This document shows, one piece after another, positions 34,713 to 45,343 of a stretch of 64,000 nt of DNA. The first letter of the stretch is position 1; each line of letters opens with the position of its first letter. Both the position numbers and the translations under genes were made by a program. The DNA is taken from NCBI GenBank assembly GCA_019633425.1, contig WSUB01000206.1, forward strand, positions 1 through 64,000. The letters run 5' to 3'. Origin of the DNA: Tulasnella sp. 424 (taxonomy: Eukaryota > Basidiomycota > Agaricomycetes > Cantharellales > Tulasnellaceae). The notes under the pieces are model-generated. The model ran no database searches and had not been told where the DNA came from. It saw only the letters and a list, made by a program, of their open reading frames with translations.

Positions 34713-36069
34713 ATGGCCGGCCGGAAAATCACTGCTGAACATGACGAGGTTCCCGAAAAGGCGCCGTCTGATTCAACATTGCTCGACGGAAAGGATATCC
34801 CACTATGTGAGGGACTCTACGTAATAACGAACAAGATGTCACGTACCACAGCGAACCTTCGTAAGTAGATCGTATAAATCGTTGTCTCTCTGGCCCTCGC
34901 TTATGCCTACGGACTCTATCGACTAGCCGACTCCGGCGGGGGAACTCGCTGCTCTGGTTACTCACAATACTTGACCGGGGACTTTGGGAACCAGCTTTGG
35001 ATAGTTCAACGAAGCGGTTCATCGAGCGACACATTTACGTTGCAAAGCTTCCAGCACCTAGTTTTTCTTGAAGTATCGGACGGGTATGTTTATTAGTTAT
35101 CCGTTATGGGCAGCATGATTCTATGGGCTTGCCACCGCTTACTTCCACACAAAGGAATGTGAATAACGGCGCCAACGTTGTCGGTCGCGCCCGTACCGAA
35201 GTTGCCGATAGCCGATCGAACCAAGAATGGTCTATCGTCGAACAAGAGACCCATTTTCAAACGTAAGGGGAGCTACTCGACATGTCCGCAGGGTCGAACC
35301 CATGCTTTACCTCATGCTATTCAGAATCCAGTGCGCTCGGACTAGAACATTTCTTGAGATCCTTAATGGGCAAGTTCAATTTATCTTCATCCCACCGAAT
35401 ATGCATCGAAACGTTTGACGAAAATGATCTCAGCAACTCAGGTGATGGTGCAGCAATAACGTGTTCAGCTAAGGCTGCCAAGGGAGACTACCAGCTTTGG
35501 GATTTGAACCGTGTCAGTCGCAGCGGTGAGGAGATCAAGGCAATAATCGAATTGTGGAAGCCCGACCTCCTTGGGCGACTGCTAGAGCTTCATGAGTCCG
35601 CTGAGTAAGAGTCATCGACTGCGTTGTCAGGAACCTGCAATGCGTTGACGTGACGGCTCATGTTACAAGGTACTTTATTCTTCCAAGCCAGTTGCGCAAA
35701 GAGATCTGGGACGGGACAAGACTTCTTCGCCAACCAGTCCGTCCACACCTATTTGATTATGATGACTTTGTAATCAAATCGAGGGATGCGGTCAAAACGT
35801 GGGCCCGAGACCGCTTCTCGGTAGATCGTGAGGTGAGTGCATGTAATACCTTCCTGCCGATGGCGGGGTATAGCTAACGTCCAACCAAGGGCTACTGTGT
35901 ACTTTTCGGCCTCATATTCGGCAAGGCAGAAAGGGGCCCGAATGCTTACAACTGGTACTTAGCCCCCGATATGCGCTCTCTCGTCTTCTTCGATGCGCAG
36001 ACTGGGAAGGAGTACAGCACGGCAGCGTTAGATGAATTCGAGTTCAAGCCTACTTTTGCCACGTTCTAG
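34713..36069 (+). CDS. Lectin copy I, intact MOA-like gene
   Basis: The start is MAGRKITAEHDEV at 34713. The open exons are CEGLYVITNKMSRTTANLR, FGNQLWIVQRSGSSSDTFTL, SNQEWSIVEQE, RIQCARTRTFLEILNG, GDYQLWDLNRVSRSGEEIK with LWKPDLLGRLLELH, RYFILPSQLRKEIWDGTRLL, LFDYDDFVIKSRDAV and a last exon VLFGLIFGKAERGPNAYNW to FKPTFATF. The His-equivalent is Asn here (G-P-N-A-Y), so even the usual Lys is not required. The intron after EILNG uses GCAAGT at 35370, a GC donor shared with copies A, R and S. It sits head-to-tail between H and J. Confidence 0.85.
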
Positions 36070-36319
36070 TGTTTTCTCTCTCTTTCTTTCCTCCTCTGTA
36101 CTATACCGGTCCTAGGGCCTCCGATTCGAAGTATCTTTCCTTTACAGCGAAGCAGGAAATCCCTCTAAGGCTTCAACTCATGTGCTTAATGTAACACACT
36201 CTAAAGCCGGGGAAATACGCCACGCGTTCTCCGCTTTTAGATCGTTAGGTCCGCTTCTCTGTCGTGACGTCTAACACGACGACAACACGCGGTCGCAATC
36301 CCCAACTGGTCAACCAAGA

Positions 36320-37636
36320 ATGCCTACCCACTCAGGACCGTCGCCCTCAAGAAACCAAGAAAAAACCAGATATGACGAGGATATCTCGCCTCCAGCTTAT
36401 GAAGAAGACGCTCGGCCGGGGGTTCAAGAAGGATTATACGTTATTACAAACCGACGATCTCGATCAGTGCTAGACCTGAGAGATGGTACCCCAATTCCCC
36501 ATATAGCTGATACCACTATATTTGTGTTGATTTTTCACCTGTATGGTGCTCATTAGGTGAAAACCGCGACGGGGCTCCTTGTCACATCTACGCTCGGAAC
36601 AACAACGATTGCATCGACCACCAGTTCTGGATCGTCAAGCAGAATGGCTCAAACGGAGCATATACATTGCAGAACATAAGAGGGGGGACCTTCTTAACGC
36701 TTCCTTGGAAGTGAGTGAAGCTTGTCATGATCAGGAAGGGCATATTTTCGACTCGCTCGAGGTTCACATGATCTTTCGTTTAACTTAGATTATTCTCAAT
36801 TCCATTGAAACAGGTAAATGAACTTATTGTTTGCAATGCGCGAGAGACAAGCGGCACCGTTCGCCTGAACCAAGAATGGCACATTCAAGCAAAGTCCAAC
36901 GGGTCATTCTCGTAAGTTCGATGCATGGGGCCGCTCCTTAGAGTAGGTGACAGACGCCTTTCCACTAGGATACAAAATGCTAGAACTCATAAATTCCTAG
37001 AGGTTCGGGAAGGTTGGCTTATGAATTCGTTGCTCTTGTCCCCGGGTTCGGAGGAAAACAAGGGGCAGGTGTGGGACTTTGAACGTGTCAGCCGCACTAC
37101 TCAAGAGATCCGAGCCATTCTTGGCGCCTGGAGACCAAACCTCTTGTCTCAGCTATTTCAACCTTATCCCGACGATGCCCAGTAAGTATGAGGAGTGCAT
37201 ATTAGCCAACCGCAGCCCCAGTTTACCTCTACATTTACAGATATTTCTTACTCCCACACGAGCTTCGAAAATCTATTTGGGAGCGAGAGGGGCTGCATCA
37301 GCATGGCTCTGTTCAGTATGCCTTCGACTACGACGATTTTGTTACGAAAGCGAAAGGCGCCGCAAACTCCTGGGCACGATATCGTTTCCGTGTCGGGGTG
37401 AGTACTCACGAGTCGATTTGGGCCCTTCCTTGTTAACTTGTCCCAACCACTTTCAGGGCTATTCTACGCTATTTGGGGTTGTATATGGTCAGGCTAAAAA
37501 AGGGCCAAGAGCGTACAACTGGTACCTGACCCCTGATATGCGCTCCTTGGTGTTTTTCGACGCCCAGGCTGGAAAAGAGTATACTCAGACTACTCTGGAA
37601 GAGTTTGAGTTTGAACCCATTTTCGCTACATTCTAA
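36320..37636 (+). CDS. Lectin copy J, intact MOA-like gene with reduced third repeat
   Basis: It starts MPTHSGPSPSRNQEK at 36320 and is open through VQEGLYVITNRRSRSVLDL, IDHQFWIVKQNGSNGAYTL, LNQEWHIQAKSNG, a fused exon RIQNARTHKFLEVREGW to GQVWDFERVSRTTQEIRAI, LPHELRKSIWERE, YAFDYDDFVTKAKGAA and VVYGQAKKGPRAYNWYL to FEFEPIFATF. The usual intron between the T-F-L-E-I and the third QxW segment is absent here, making one exon, and the first QxW is H-Q-F-W. The His-equivalent is Arg. No GGACCTYC element lies at the usual distance. Its 3' end was copied to 28.8 kb. Confidence 0.8.
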
Positions 37637-37780
37637 GATACTCTTTTTAGTATCTTCTCGATGTGTTCATATGCATGTATGTGGCTCGTCGCTGTTGTGT
37701 TTGGGACAAGCTCTCCGGATGATCCCGGAACAAGGTCCGGACGCCACTCTTTAATATCACATCCCAAACAGGAAAGATCA

Positions 37781-37788
37781 GGACCTTC
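37781..37788 (+). promoter_or_regulatory. GGACCTTC element upstream of copy K
   Basis: GGACCTTC, 87 bases before the start of copy K. The matching position in its frameshifted sister G has lost the GGA. Confidence 0.4.
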
Positions 37789-37867
37789 CACCACCCGGCC
37801 TTCTTCGAGCCTCAACTCTCAACCTGCACGAGGAAAATTGTTCCGAGCTGAGCAACTTTGAGCGCGC

Positions 37868-39194
37868 ATGGTATCTGGCCGAGACGACTCTCCACCTATG
37901 GCCGAACTCGGTGTACCGCCTGCTTACGCCGCAGATGGGCAGGATCACCCGCTACCAGGTGGTCTCTACATCCTGACAAACAAGATGTCAAGAACCGTCC
38001 TCGACCTAAACGGAGGCACGTAAATGGATTTACTTTTTGGTTGCCCTTACGAGATTTAACGCTATCTCCTTCATTCTTCAGGTGGCTCCAGTGGAGGGAC
38101 GCGCTGTACTGGGTTCTCGCGAAACACGAACGATTGCATCGACCATCAATTATGGATCATTGAGCACAATGCCTCGAACAACACGTACACCATACAAAAC
38201 CTTCGAGGTGGCACTTACTTAGATTTGCAAGGCGGGTACGTGTGTTGAGTTGTAAGATGGCCGATGTCACAAGCTAACGCCCTCTCATCGTGCCTTCAGA
38301 AAGCGCGAAAACGGATCGCAAGTGACTTGCTATCCGCGCTCTCTAGCGGACGGGACTCGAAAAAACCAGGAGTGGCAAATCATTGAGCAAGCTCCCGACG
38401 AGCACAAGTCCGGCAAGACACCCGATTCCGAGTCGAGCCAGGGCTCACACAAGTCCCGTTATAGAATTCGATGTACTCGTACAAACACCTATCTTGAAAT
38501 TTCTGGAGGGTAAGTAGCTTTCAGTTATCTTCCACCGCGGAGGCTTAACGTCAAAGTCTGTTTAGAAATACTTCCAACGGTACTAACGCGACTTGTTCTG
38601 CGAAAGTTGATGGCGGAGACCACCAGCTATGGAGTGTCGAACGAGTTAGTCGTACAGCTCAAGAAATTAAAGCGCTACTTGGGTCTTGGAAGCCGGATAT
38701 CGTTAGTCGGCTATTCCAGCCTTACGGGGATGATGCCGAGTACGTTAGCGCAGCACCCTCGATTCTCCCTCTGACGATCTGCCTTTCTCCCGTTTTATTA
38801 GATATTTCGTCCTTCCCTTCGAGCTTCGTAAAACCATCTGGGAAGGAACAAAGCTCCAACGCCAAACGGTCCGGAAGCACGTCTTTGACTATGACGACTT
38901 CGTAATTAAATCCAAGGATGCCGTTAGCTCCTGGGCTCGAGATCGATTGCGTATTGACGTGAGCTTGATTTCTTTTCGTGTATCCGAAACACGTTTACCT
39001 AACGTATTGCTTAGGGATATTCTGTGCTTTTTGGTGTGGTATACGGCGACGCCAAAAAGGGGCCAAAGGCTTACAATTGGTACCTGTCCAACGACATGCA
39101 CGACCTCATGTTTTTCGATGCCCAAACCGGCCGTGAGTACACACCAGCAGCCGTGAAAGCTTTTGAGTTCGAACCCACTTTCGCAACATTTTGA
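37868..39194 (+). CDS. Lectin copy K, intact MOA-like gene
   Basis: The start is MVSGRDDSPPMAELGVPPAY at 37868. Exons: LPGGLYILTNKMSRTVLDL; CIDHQLWIIEHNASNNTYTI with LRGGTYLDLQGG; NQEWQIIEQAPDEH running without an intron into SRYRIRCTRTNTYLEISGG; DGGDHQLWSVERVSRTAQEI with SWKPDIVSRLFQPY; YFVLPFELRKTIWEGTKL; VFDYDDFVIKSKDAV; and VLFGVVYGDAKKG to FEFEPTFATF. The first intron is best read with a GCACGT donor at 38016, as in G (GCATGT). The domain order and lengths make it, with E, the best reference model of the family. The His- and Glu-equivalents are Lys and Asp. Confidence 0.85.
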
Positions 39195-39440
39195 GTGAAC
39201 ATTCAACTTTCCGCTCCCATCCGTACCCAATTTCACCTCCTAGGAACTGTATGTGTATGTAGAGATGGAAGACCATACACCCTTTTGATCGAGGTCGGGA
39301 GTGATTACAGGGTATCCACCCCTGCACGTTGTCACATGGACTGTCTGCACTGGTGAACCGAAGTACGTCAACGCCTGTCCGTGGTGGTGCTACAGTTGTG
39401 GCTTGCGCTCTTTGCCACGGTTCCAAAATGGGAGTAATAA

Positions 39441-39448
39441 GGACCTCC
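39441..39448 (+). promoter_or_regulatory. GGACCTCC element upstream of copy L
   Basis: GGACCTCC, 96 bases before the ATG of copy L, followed 13 bases later by CACGTG. Confidence 0.4.
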
Positions 39449-39536
39449 GTTTTGCATCGTTCACGTGATGGTCGTCTCGTCATGACTCTGGCCTTCACTC
39501 CTCAATCTCTACAGCTCGCAAACTGCCGTCGATACC

Positions 39537-40898
39537 ATGGCCTCTGGAGCTGACAACCCTCAGGAGGGCGGAAGTAACAACACACTCGCCTACGCAAGCG
39601 ACCTCACCCAGCCATAGCCAGCAATTGTGCCGGAAGGGCTCTACATTCTCACAAACAAGAAATCGAGAACAGTGTTAGAGGTTGAAGGGGGTAAGCTACT
39701 TATACCTACTACAGCTAAGACCGTAGGCTTGGATAGATTCTTTGCCATGTGCCTAGGAAATGTCAACCCAGGCACCTCTCAGTCTTGTCAGGGCTGGGAA
39801 AGGAGAACAGACGAAGGCATAGATCAACAGTTCTGGGTCCCGAAACGCTGGAACCCAGATGGATCCTATCGATTTAAGAGTCTACGTGGTCCAGTATACT
39901 TGGACTTGGAGGGAGGGTTTGTGATTAATGAATTTGGAGGCAGAGTTTAGTCACTCACTGTGTTCCGCTTTGGGATTTCGGCATTAGTGGGGAAGGAGAC
40001 AACGCCAAAGTTATAGTCCACAGGTACGTAAAAGAAGGGGACAGCTGTTTACATCAAGAGTGGAAGATCTCAAGGGACCGCGAAGGGTGTTGCAGGTCTG
40101 TCGAGGTTCTACTATCCTTCCATGGAGACCGGACATGTTTATAAGGTCTCATTATAGAATTCAGTGTGCCAAGTCAGGTACGTATCTCGAAATCCAAAAT
40201 GGGTGAATAATCTTGGTTGGCGACTCCCTTCATCTTTCTACTTCTGACAAGTTCTGTTCTGTATGCTACAAGCAAACCCGACAACGGGATCAAGGTCACG
40301 TGCTCCAAACGTGTGATCAACGGGGATCATCAACTTTGGGACCTGGAACGTACAAGCCGGACAACCATCGAAATTACAGCGATTATTGAGGCGTGGAAAC
40401 CTGACCTTCTGCCTCGCCTTCTCCAACCTCATGAAGACAGCAATGAGTGTGTGCCGGTTACGGCTCGACTCTGAAGGGGAGCTCACGAGTAACCACTTCA
40501 ATGCAGGTATTTCATCCTCCCACCCAACCTTCGAAACACAATTTGGAATGGAACCAAATTGCTCCGTCAAGCCGTTCGCAAGAGCACTTTCGACTATGAT
40601 AGTTTCGTGATCAAAGCGAAGGATGCGGTTAACACTTGGGCTCGAGACCGGTTGAAAGTTGACGTGGGTTTGTGTCAACCCGGTTGCGAGGTTTAGGGTC
40701 TGACTTTCAGTCCTTCAGGGCTACTCCGTTCTCTTTGGCATCGTTTTCGGCGTTACGGAGAAGGGACCGAAAGCCTACAATTGGTACTTGTCGCCTGATA
40801 TGAAGACTCTTGTATTCTTTGACGCTCAAACTGGCAAGGAGTACACGACTGCAGGGCTGGACGACTTTGTGTTTGTGCCTTCCTTTATCATGTTTTGA
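39537..40898 (+). pseudogene. Lectin copy L, early in-frame stop
   Basis: It begins at an ATG (MASGADNPQEGGSNNT) but has TAG at 39615-39617, in the variable N-terminal arm just before VPEGLYILTNKKSRTVLEV. Everything downstream is open: IDQQFWVPKRWNPDGSYRF, LHQEWKISRDREG, RIQCAKSGTYLEIQNG, GDHQLWDLERTSRTTIEI, RYFILPPNLRNTIWNGTKLL, TFDYDSFVIKAKDAV and YNWYLSPDMKTLVFFD to FVPSFIMF. Because the stop is before the folded part and there is no downstream Met close by, loss of function is likely, though a short upstream frame with reinitiation or an unread splice cannot be ruled out. It is recently inactivated by appearance. Confidence 0.65.
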
Positions 40899-41252
40899 TG
40901 GTAGCCCTCTCTAGATTATGTTTCGGGCTCGCATAGATCGTCTTAACCCCACTCTTGTATAAAACACTAAGCCGTACCAGAGTAGAATACCGAGCATGGT
41001 TCAATTGAATTCACTGAGTGCAAATAAGGATAAGGCAATCGCGGATATAGACACGGCGTCATCCGACTCAGAAATTATCATCTTTCATCACCACTGCCCC
41101 AACGACTTCCCATTGGGATGGTTCTGCCAGAGTCAATATGCAAAACACCAGCACTAGCGCCACCAAGGGCTTACCCAGCTGTTTGCACCTATTTGCTTTG
41201 ATGGTCGTATTCTTGTATGTCCCATTCTCTGTAACCCCAAACGGGCCACTCG
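40899..41252. other. Intergenic between lectins L and M
   Basis: No gene is seen. There is a TATAAAA word near 40960 and a short plus frame at 41138 with a hydrophobic stretch (LFALMVVFLYVPFSV) that I do not consider coding because it runs into the promoter of copy M. Confidence 0.35.
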
Positions 41253-41260
41253 GGACCTCC
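41253..41260 (+). promoter_or_regulatory. GGACCTCC element upstream of copy M
   Basis: GGACCTCC, 115 bases before the ATG of copy M, followed by ccaacacgtgca, which is also present upstream of copy O and at 30840. Confidence 0.45.
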
Positions 41261-41367
41261 CGACGCACTTCCAACACGTGCAAACGGCATTGCGGTTCCC
41301 TTTCCCAAGTCCCATTGTCATCGACCACCACGCTAATTCCACGAACTCGCGGGAAACCTCTGGTAAC

Positions 41368-42698
41368 ATGGAACCTGAGAACGATCATCCTCATGAAAAT
41401 GGAAATAATGGCCCGCCGACTGATGCAACCCAGCCAGGCATCGTGGAAGGGCTCTACATCCTTACAAACAAGAAAACGAGAACACTGCTGGATCTCGGCG
41501 GCGGTATGCCACCTCCCGGGTCGCAATCCCTGAGCTTATTGGACTTACCACTTATAACAGGAGATAACGGTTCAAGGGCTGAGATTGTAGGTTGGGAGCG
41601 CAACACTAACTATCTCATAGACCACCAGCTCTGGGCTTTGAAACAAGTTGATTCCAACGGATCTTATCGACTCATGAATTTCCGCGGTGGGACATATCTG
41701 GACTTAGAAGGCGGGTGTGTGATCCTTCAGGGTAGGGGTGGCCAGCACTCGGATTACTCATTTGCGTTGCCCTGGAAATTTCAACATCAGGAAAAAGGAG
41801 GACAATTCACAGGTTTTCGTCGATAATTATATCGGGAACCGTGATGCTCGCCTGCACCAAGAGTGGATCGTCTCAGAGGAGCCCGAAGGATTCTACAGGT
41901 CTGGTGGTGCTGTCTGTTTCCTTGCAGAGATTAAATTGCTTACGACGCGCCGTTACAGCCTACGGTGTGCCAAGACGGGAACCTTTTTGGAAATTCAACA
42001 AGGGTGCCTTATCTTGCGCCTTTTGTTCGCTTTGTTTACTCACCTATTGTCGCTCACGCTTCAGCAAATCCGACAACGGGATCAAAGCCACTTGCTCCAA
42101 GCGGGTTGATGGCGGCGACCATCAACTTTGGGATTTAGAACGCGCTACCCGGACGACGGTCGAGATTAAATCGATTCTAAAGTCGTGGAAACCTGACATC
42201 CTGTCCCGCCTTTTCCAGCCTCATGACGATGAGAACGAGTCCGTGCCAGCGACCGTTCAGTTCCGCGAGCAAAGCTCACCCATGATAAACTCAACACAGG
42301 TATTTCATCCTCCCCGGCAACCTGAGAAACACGATCTGGAATGACACCAAGTTACACCATCAAGCAGTTCGCAAGGGGTCTTTTGACTACGACAGCTTCG
42401 TAATCAAAGCGAAAGACGCGGTTAATACTTGGGCTCGAGACCGATTTCGAATCGACGTAGGTTTCGTATCTTGGAGCGGAGTTCAACCTTTAGATCTGAT
42501 GATTTCGTACTTCTCCAGGGTTACTATGTTCTCTTCGGCATTGTGTTCGGCCAGGCGAAAAAGGGCCCGAAAGCGTATAATTGGTACTTGGCGCCAGATA
42601 TGGAGGCTCTCGTCTTCTTTGACGCCCAGACGAGTAAGGAGTATACAACCTCAGGACTCGAGCACTTTGGGTTTGAGCCTTCCTTCGTCATGTTCTGA
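41368..42698 (+). CDS. Lectin copy M, intact MOA-like gene
   Basis: The start is MEPENDHPHENGNNGPP at 41368. Open exons: IVEGLYILTNKKTRTLLDL, LIDHQLWALKQVDSNGSYRL with FRGGTYLDLEGG, LHQEWIVSEEPEGFY, LRCAKTGTFLEIQQG, DGGDHQLWDLERATRTTVEI with SWKPDILSRLFQPH, YFILPGNLRNTIWNDTKLH, SFDYDSFVIKAKDAV and YVLFGIVFGQAKKG to FGFEPSFVMF. The core reads F-D-Y-D-S-F, a subgroup shared with L and O, whose ends are also MF rather than TF. M and N form a two-gene unit that was duplicated to give O and P. Confidence 0.85.
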
Positions 42699-43392
42699 TG
42701 CCGGATCATTTATGTATCCCCTTTGATGCTTGAGCTCGCGAAGACGTATGAAATGGTCACTTGCAGTTGCAAAGATGAGGTCATCCGCTGGAGATAAACT
42801 TCCCCGACGATCGCGGAGAGTGGGCGCACGCTCCAATTGGACGCTTTGTTAATTATCGTCTACAGTGGCTTGCAAAAGTGTTTTCACATCCCCTGGGTCC
42901 GGCCCCACCTGCCTAATTAGGTAGGAGGACACCTTAATCACTCCCGGAAGACGCGATTTTCGAGGGTGAAAACACTTATGGAAACCACTGTAAAGCGGCA
43001 GCGATGCCAGCCACAGTATAGGCCTATTTTTCGCTAAAAGACGTCTTGTAGCCCCTTTGTATGAAATATGCCGCACAACTCTTCCAAAGCTGGCTCGGCG
43101 CGTACGCATTGGTTCTGCTGAGGACACCTCTCGGCCTAGTTATATGTATAATGGAATATTGAAAGATTTCAAACAATACTGTCCCAGAGGTCTCTCTTGC
43201 CTGACGAGGGGCATTATAGTGCTTATGTGTCGCTGACATTGATTGGTCACGCGGCTCGCCTGAACGAAGATGATCCTTACGTAATTCTCCAAAGAGGGGA
43301 AATTTGGGACCGCTTTCAGACCAAGGCCCAGTCTACAACAAAATCCCCCTCTCCATCACCACCGTAACCTCCTCACATTGGCTAGACTGAGG
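42699..43392. other. Intergenic between lectins M and N, with an inverted repeat
   Basis: No gene is seen. 'cagtggcttgcaaaagtgttttcac' near 42865 and 'gaaaacacttatggaaaccactg' near 42967 are approximately inverted, making a stem of about 20 pairs around a 75-base spacer. It is a possible small hairpin or the remains of a foldback element. Confidence 0.45.
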
Positions 43393-44784
43393 ATGGTATC
43401 TGGAAAATTGAGCACGCAAAATATCAATAAGACGACTGAGGGTGACACCAACGTCCCGCCCGCCTACTCTGATGATCATCAATCAATGGGGATCCCCAGC
43501 GGTCTTTACGTCCTCATCAACAAAAAGGCGAGAACACTCCTGGACCTGGGTGGTGGTACGTGTGAACGTGCGGAAACAGACAGCAGTATGATTGCACCCG
43601 ATCCATACAGGGAATACGGCATCGGGCGCTTCCTGCGAGGGCTGGCCACGGAATGTTAACGAGAAAATTGACCTTCAGCTCTGGGTAATCTACCAAAGTG
43701 GCTCTGAAGGAAGCTATAGGATTATGAGCTTTCGAAATGGCACGTTCTTGGATCTGGAAGCCGGGTACGAGGCTTCTCCCATGTAGTAGTTTAGACGTTG
43801 ACGCTATTGAATCAAAAGGAGACGCGGAAATAAGTCCCGCGTCACTACGTACAAAAATGTAGGAAATGGGGACAGTCGATTAAATCAGGAGTGGCGAATT
43901 TCGGATGAAATTCGTGGGTACCATACGTGCGTCTGGTGCAGTTTCCATTACATTTCATGAAGGCTATAGCTTCTGGCTGACAACAGCTGGCGAACAGAAT
44001 CCAATCCGTTAAAACCGATACGTTTCTTGAAATCACCGACGGGTAAGGCTCCCATATCACCAACAGCGCAGCGGCTGAGTATTCTGTGCGCCTACAACAA
44101 ACCGTAAACCCGACAACGGAACCCCCGTCGTTTGCTCGCCAGCGGCCAATGACAACGATCACCAGCTTTGGGAGCTGGAAAGAGTTAGCCGTACCGGTCA
44201 AGAGGTTAAAATCATCATTCGGTCATGGAAGCCGGAGCTACTGAGTCGCCTTGTTCAACCTTATGGAGACGATGTCGAGTACGTAGGATCAAGGCGGCAG
44301 GCGGCGGATGACTATGAACTTGGCCTAACGTTACTAACCCATCCCGGTTCTAGGTACTTCGTCCTTCCGCACAAGCTCCGAAACACCATATGGGAGGGAA
44401 CGAAATTGCTTTGTCAATCGGTCCGAAAGGGGACATTTGACTACGACGATTTTGTAATTAAGGTGAAGGACGCTGTAAATACCTAGGCTCGAGACCAACT
44501 GCGATCCAATGTAAGCACCTTTCGCTAACTTAGTTGGCTACATTATCTGATTCTTTCTTTCTTTCTTTCTTTCTTTTTTTTTGGGGGGGGGGGTGGTTCC
44601 GCAAGGCTTCTCTGTCCTATGTGGCATCATATACGGTGAAGCGAGAAGAGGACCGAAAGCATACAATCGGTACCTGTCGCACGACCTACGGTCGCTTGTT
44701 TTTTTCGATGCTCAGACCAATAGGGAGTGCACGGCAGGAGGGCTGGATGACTTCGGGTTTGAACCCACCTTTGCTATATTTTAG
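43393..44784 (+). pseudogene. Lectin copy N, nonsense codon in the C-terminal domain
   Basis: It starts MVSGKLSTQNINKTTEG at 43393 and is open through SGLYVLINKKARTLLDL, IDLQLWVIYQSGSEGSYRI, LNQEWRISDEIRGY, RIQSVKTDTFLEITDG, DNDHQLWELERVSRTGQEVK, RYFVLPHKLRNTIWEGTKLL and TFDYDDFVIKVKDAVNT. Then the Trp codon of the conserved W-A-R-D is TAG at 44484-44486. The final exon (GFSVLCGIIYGEARRG to FGFEPTFAIF) follows after an intron enlarged by a TTTC repeat and a G-run at 44552-44593. The His-equivalent is Lys. N and P are sisters; both are broken but by different lesions. Confidence 0.75.
44552..44593. repeat. (TTTC)n, T-run and G-run in an intron of copy N
   Basis: Repeated ttct units, then nine or more T and ten G, fill the last intron of N. 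Confidence 0.8.
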
Positions 44785-44844
44785 TAGTATTCTTTTTCAT
44801 GATTTACAGGTCTCAGCTAGAATATACATCTAAGACAATGGGCT

Positions 44845-45105
44845 AGTTGGTATGGCGAAGACGTTGGCTTGACTATTCTATCGGCGCGACAGAGCTAGCT
44901 ACTATGAAATAACTCTTCCTTCATAAGGTCGTCCTCCACTTTGAGAGAATGTTGAATACCGTCGGAGTCCTATGTCTATTCTTCAATGGCCCCGTTAATT
45001 TTTGATGCACGGTAAACAGCAAGGAGAATGCTTCCGGTAATATCAACTTGCGAAATAGAAAGATCGTCTTCGGAGTCAAGGTCGTAAGTTCGAGAGCAAC
45101 GTTTG
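44845..45105 (-). pseudogene. Relic of the SPO11 3' end
   Basis: The minus strand matches the last exon of the SPO11 gene at 48400-48600. It has a SISQVDITGS core followed by an LLAVY..SKINGAI equivalent and a LKVEDDL end, with a stop inside. It breaks off near 45105, where the real gene continues. Position and orientation are exactly those expected if a segment holding two lectins plus the SPO11 3' end was duplicated in tandem. Confidence 0.75.
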
Positions 45106-45247
45106 ATGGGTTAGCTCGACCTAGTCAGGGAAGCAGCCACATAAATGCATTAATGTAAGTAGTCCGAGCCATGCTTCAGTTTCCAAGGGTCGTAGTCTTG
45201 TTTGTCCTCTCATCTGTCTGCGAGCATGACCCAAACTGGATAACGCA

Positions 45248-45255
45248 GGACCTTC
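45248..45255 (+). promoter_or_regulatory. GGACCTTC element upstream of copy O
   Basis: GGACCTTC, 96 bases before the ATG of copy O, followed by ccaacacgtgca as in copy M. Confidence 0.45.
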
Positions 45256-45343
45256 GAACCACACCCCCAACACGTGCAGTCCCTCCGAACTCCCATTGCA
45301 TTTTACGCGACACTGCTTTCACTCCTCCTCAACATCGAGAACC

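Noticed and set aside
41138..41533. A secreted-type small protein starting at 41138
   Set aside because: The frame runs through the promoter motif and first exon of lectin M in another frame, and no similar frame exists upstream of sister copy O.
44552..44593. A short CRISPR-like or minisatellite array
   Set aside because: It is a simple tetranucleotide repeat with homopolymer runs inside an intron, without spacers.
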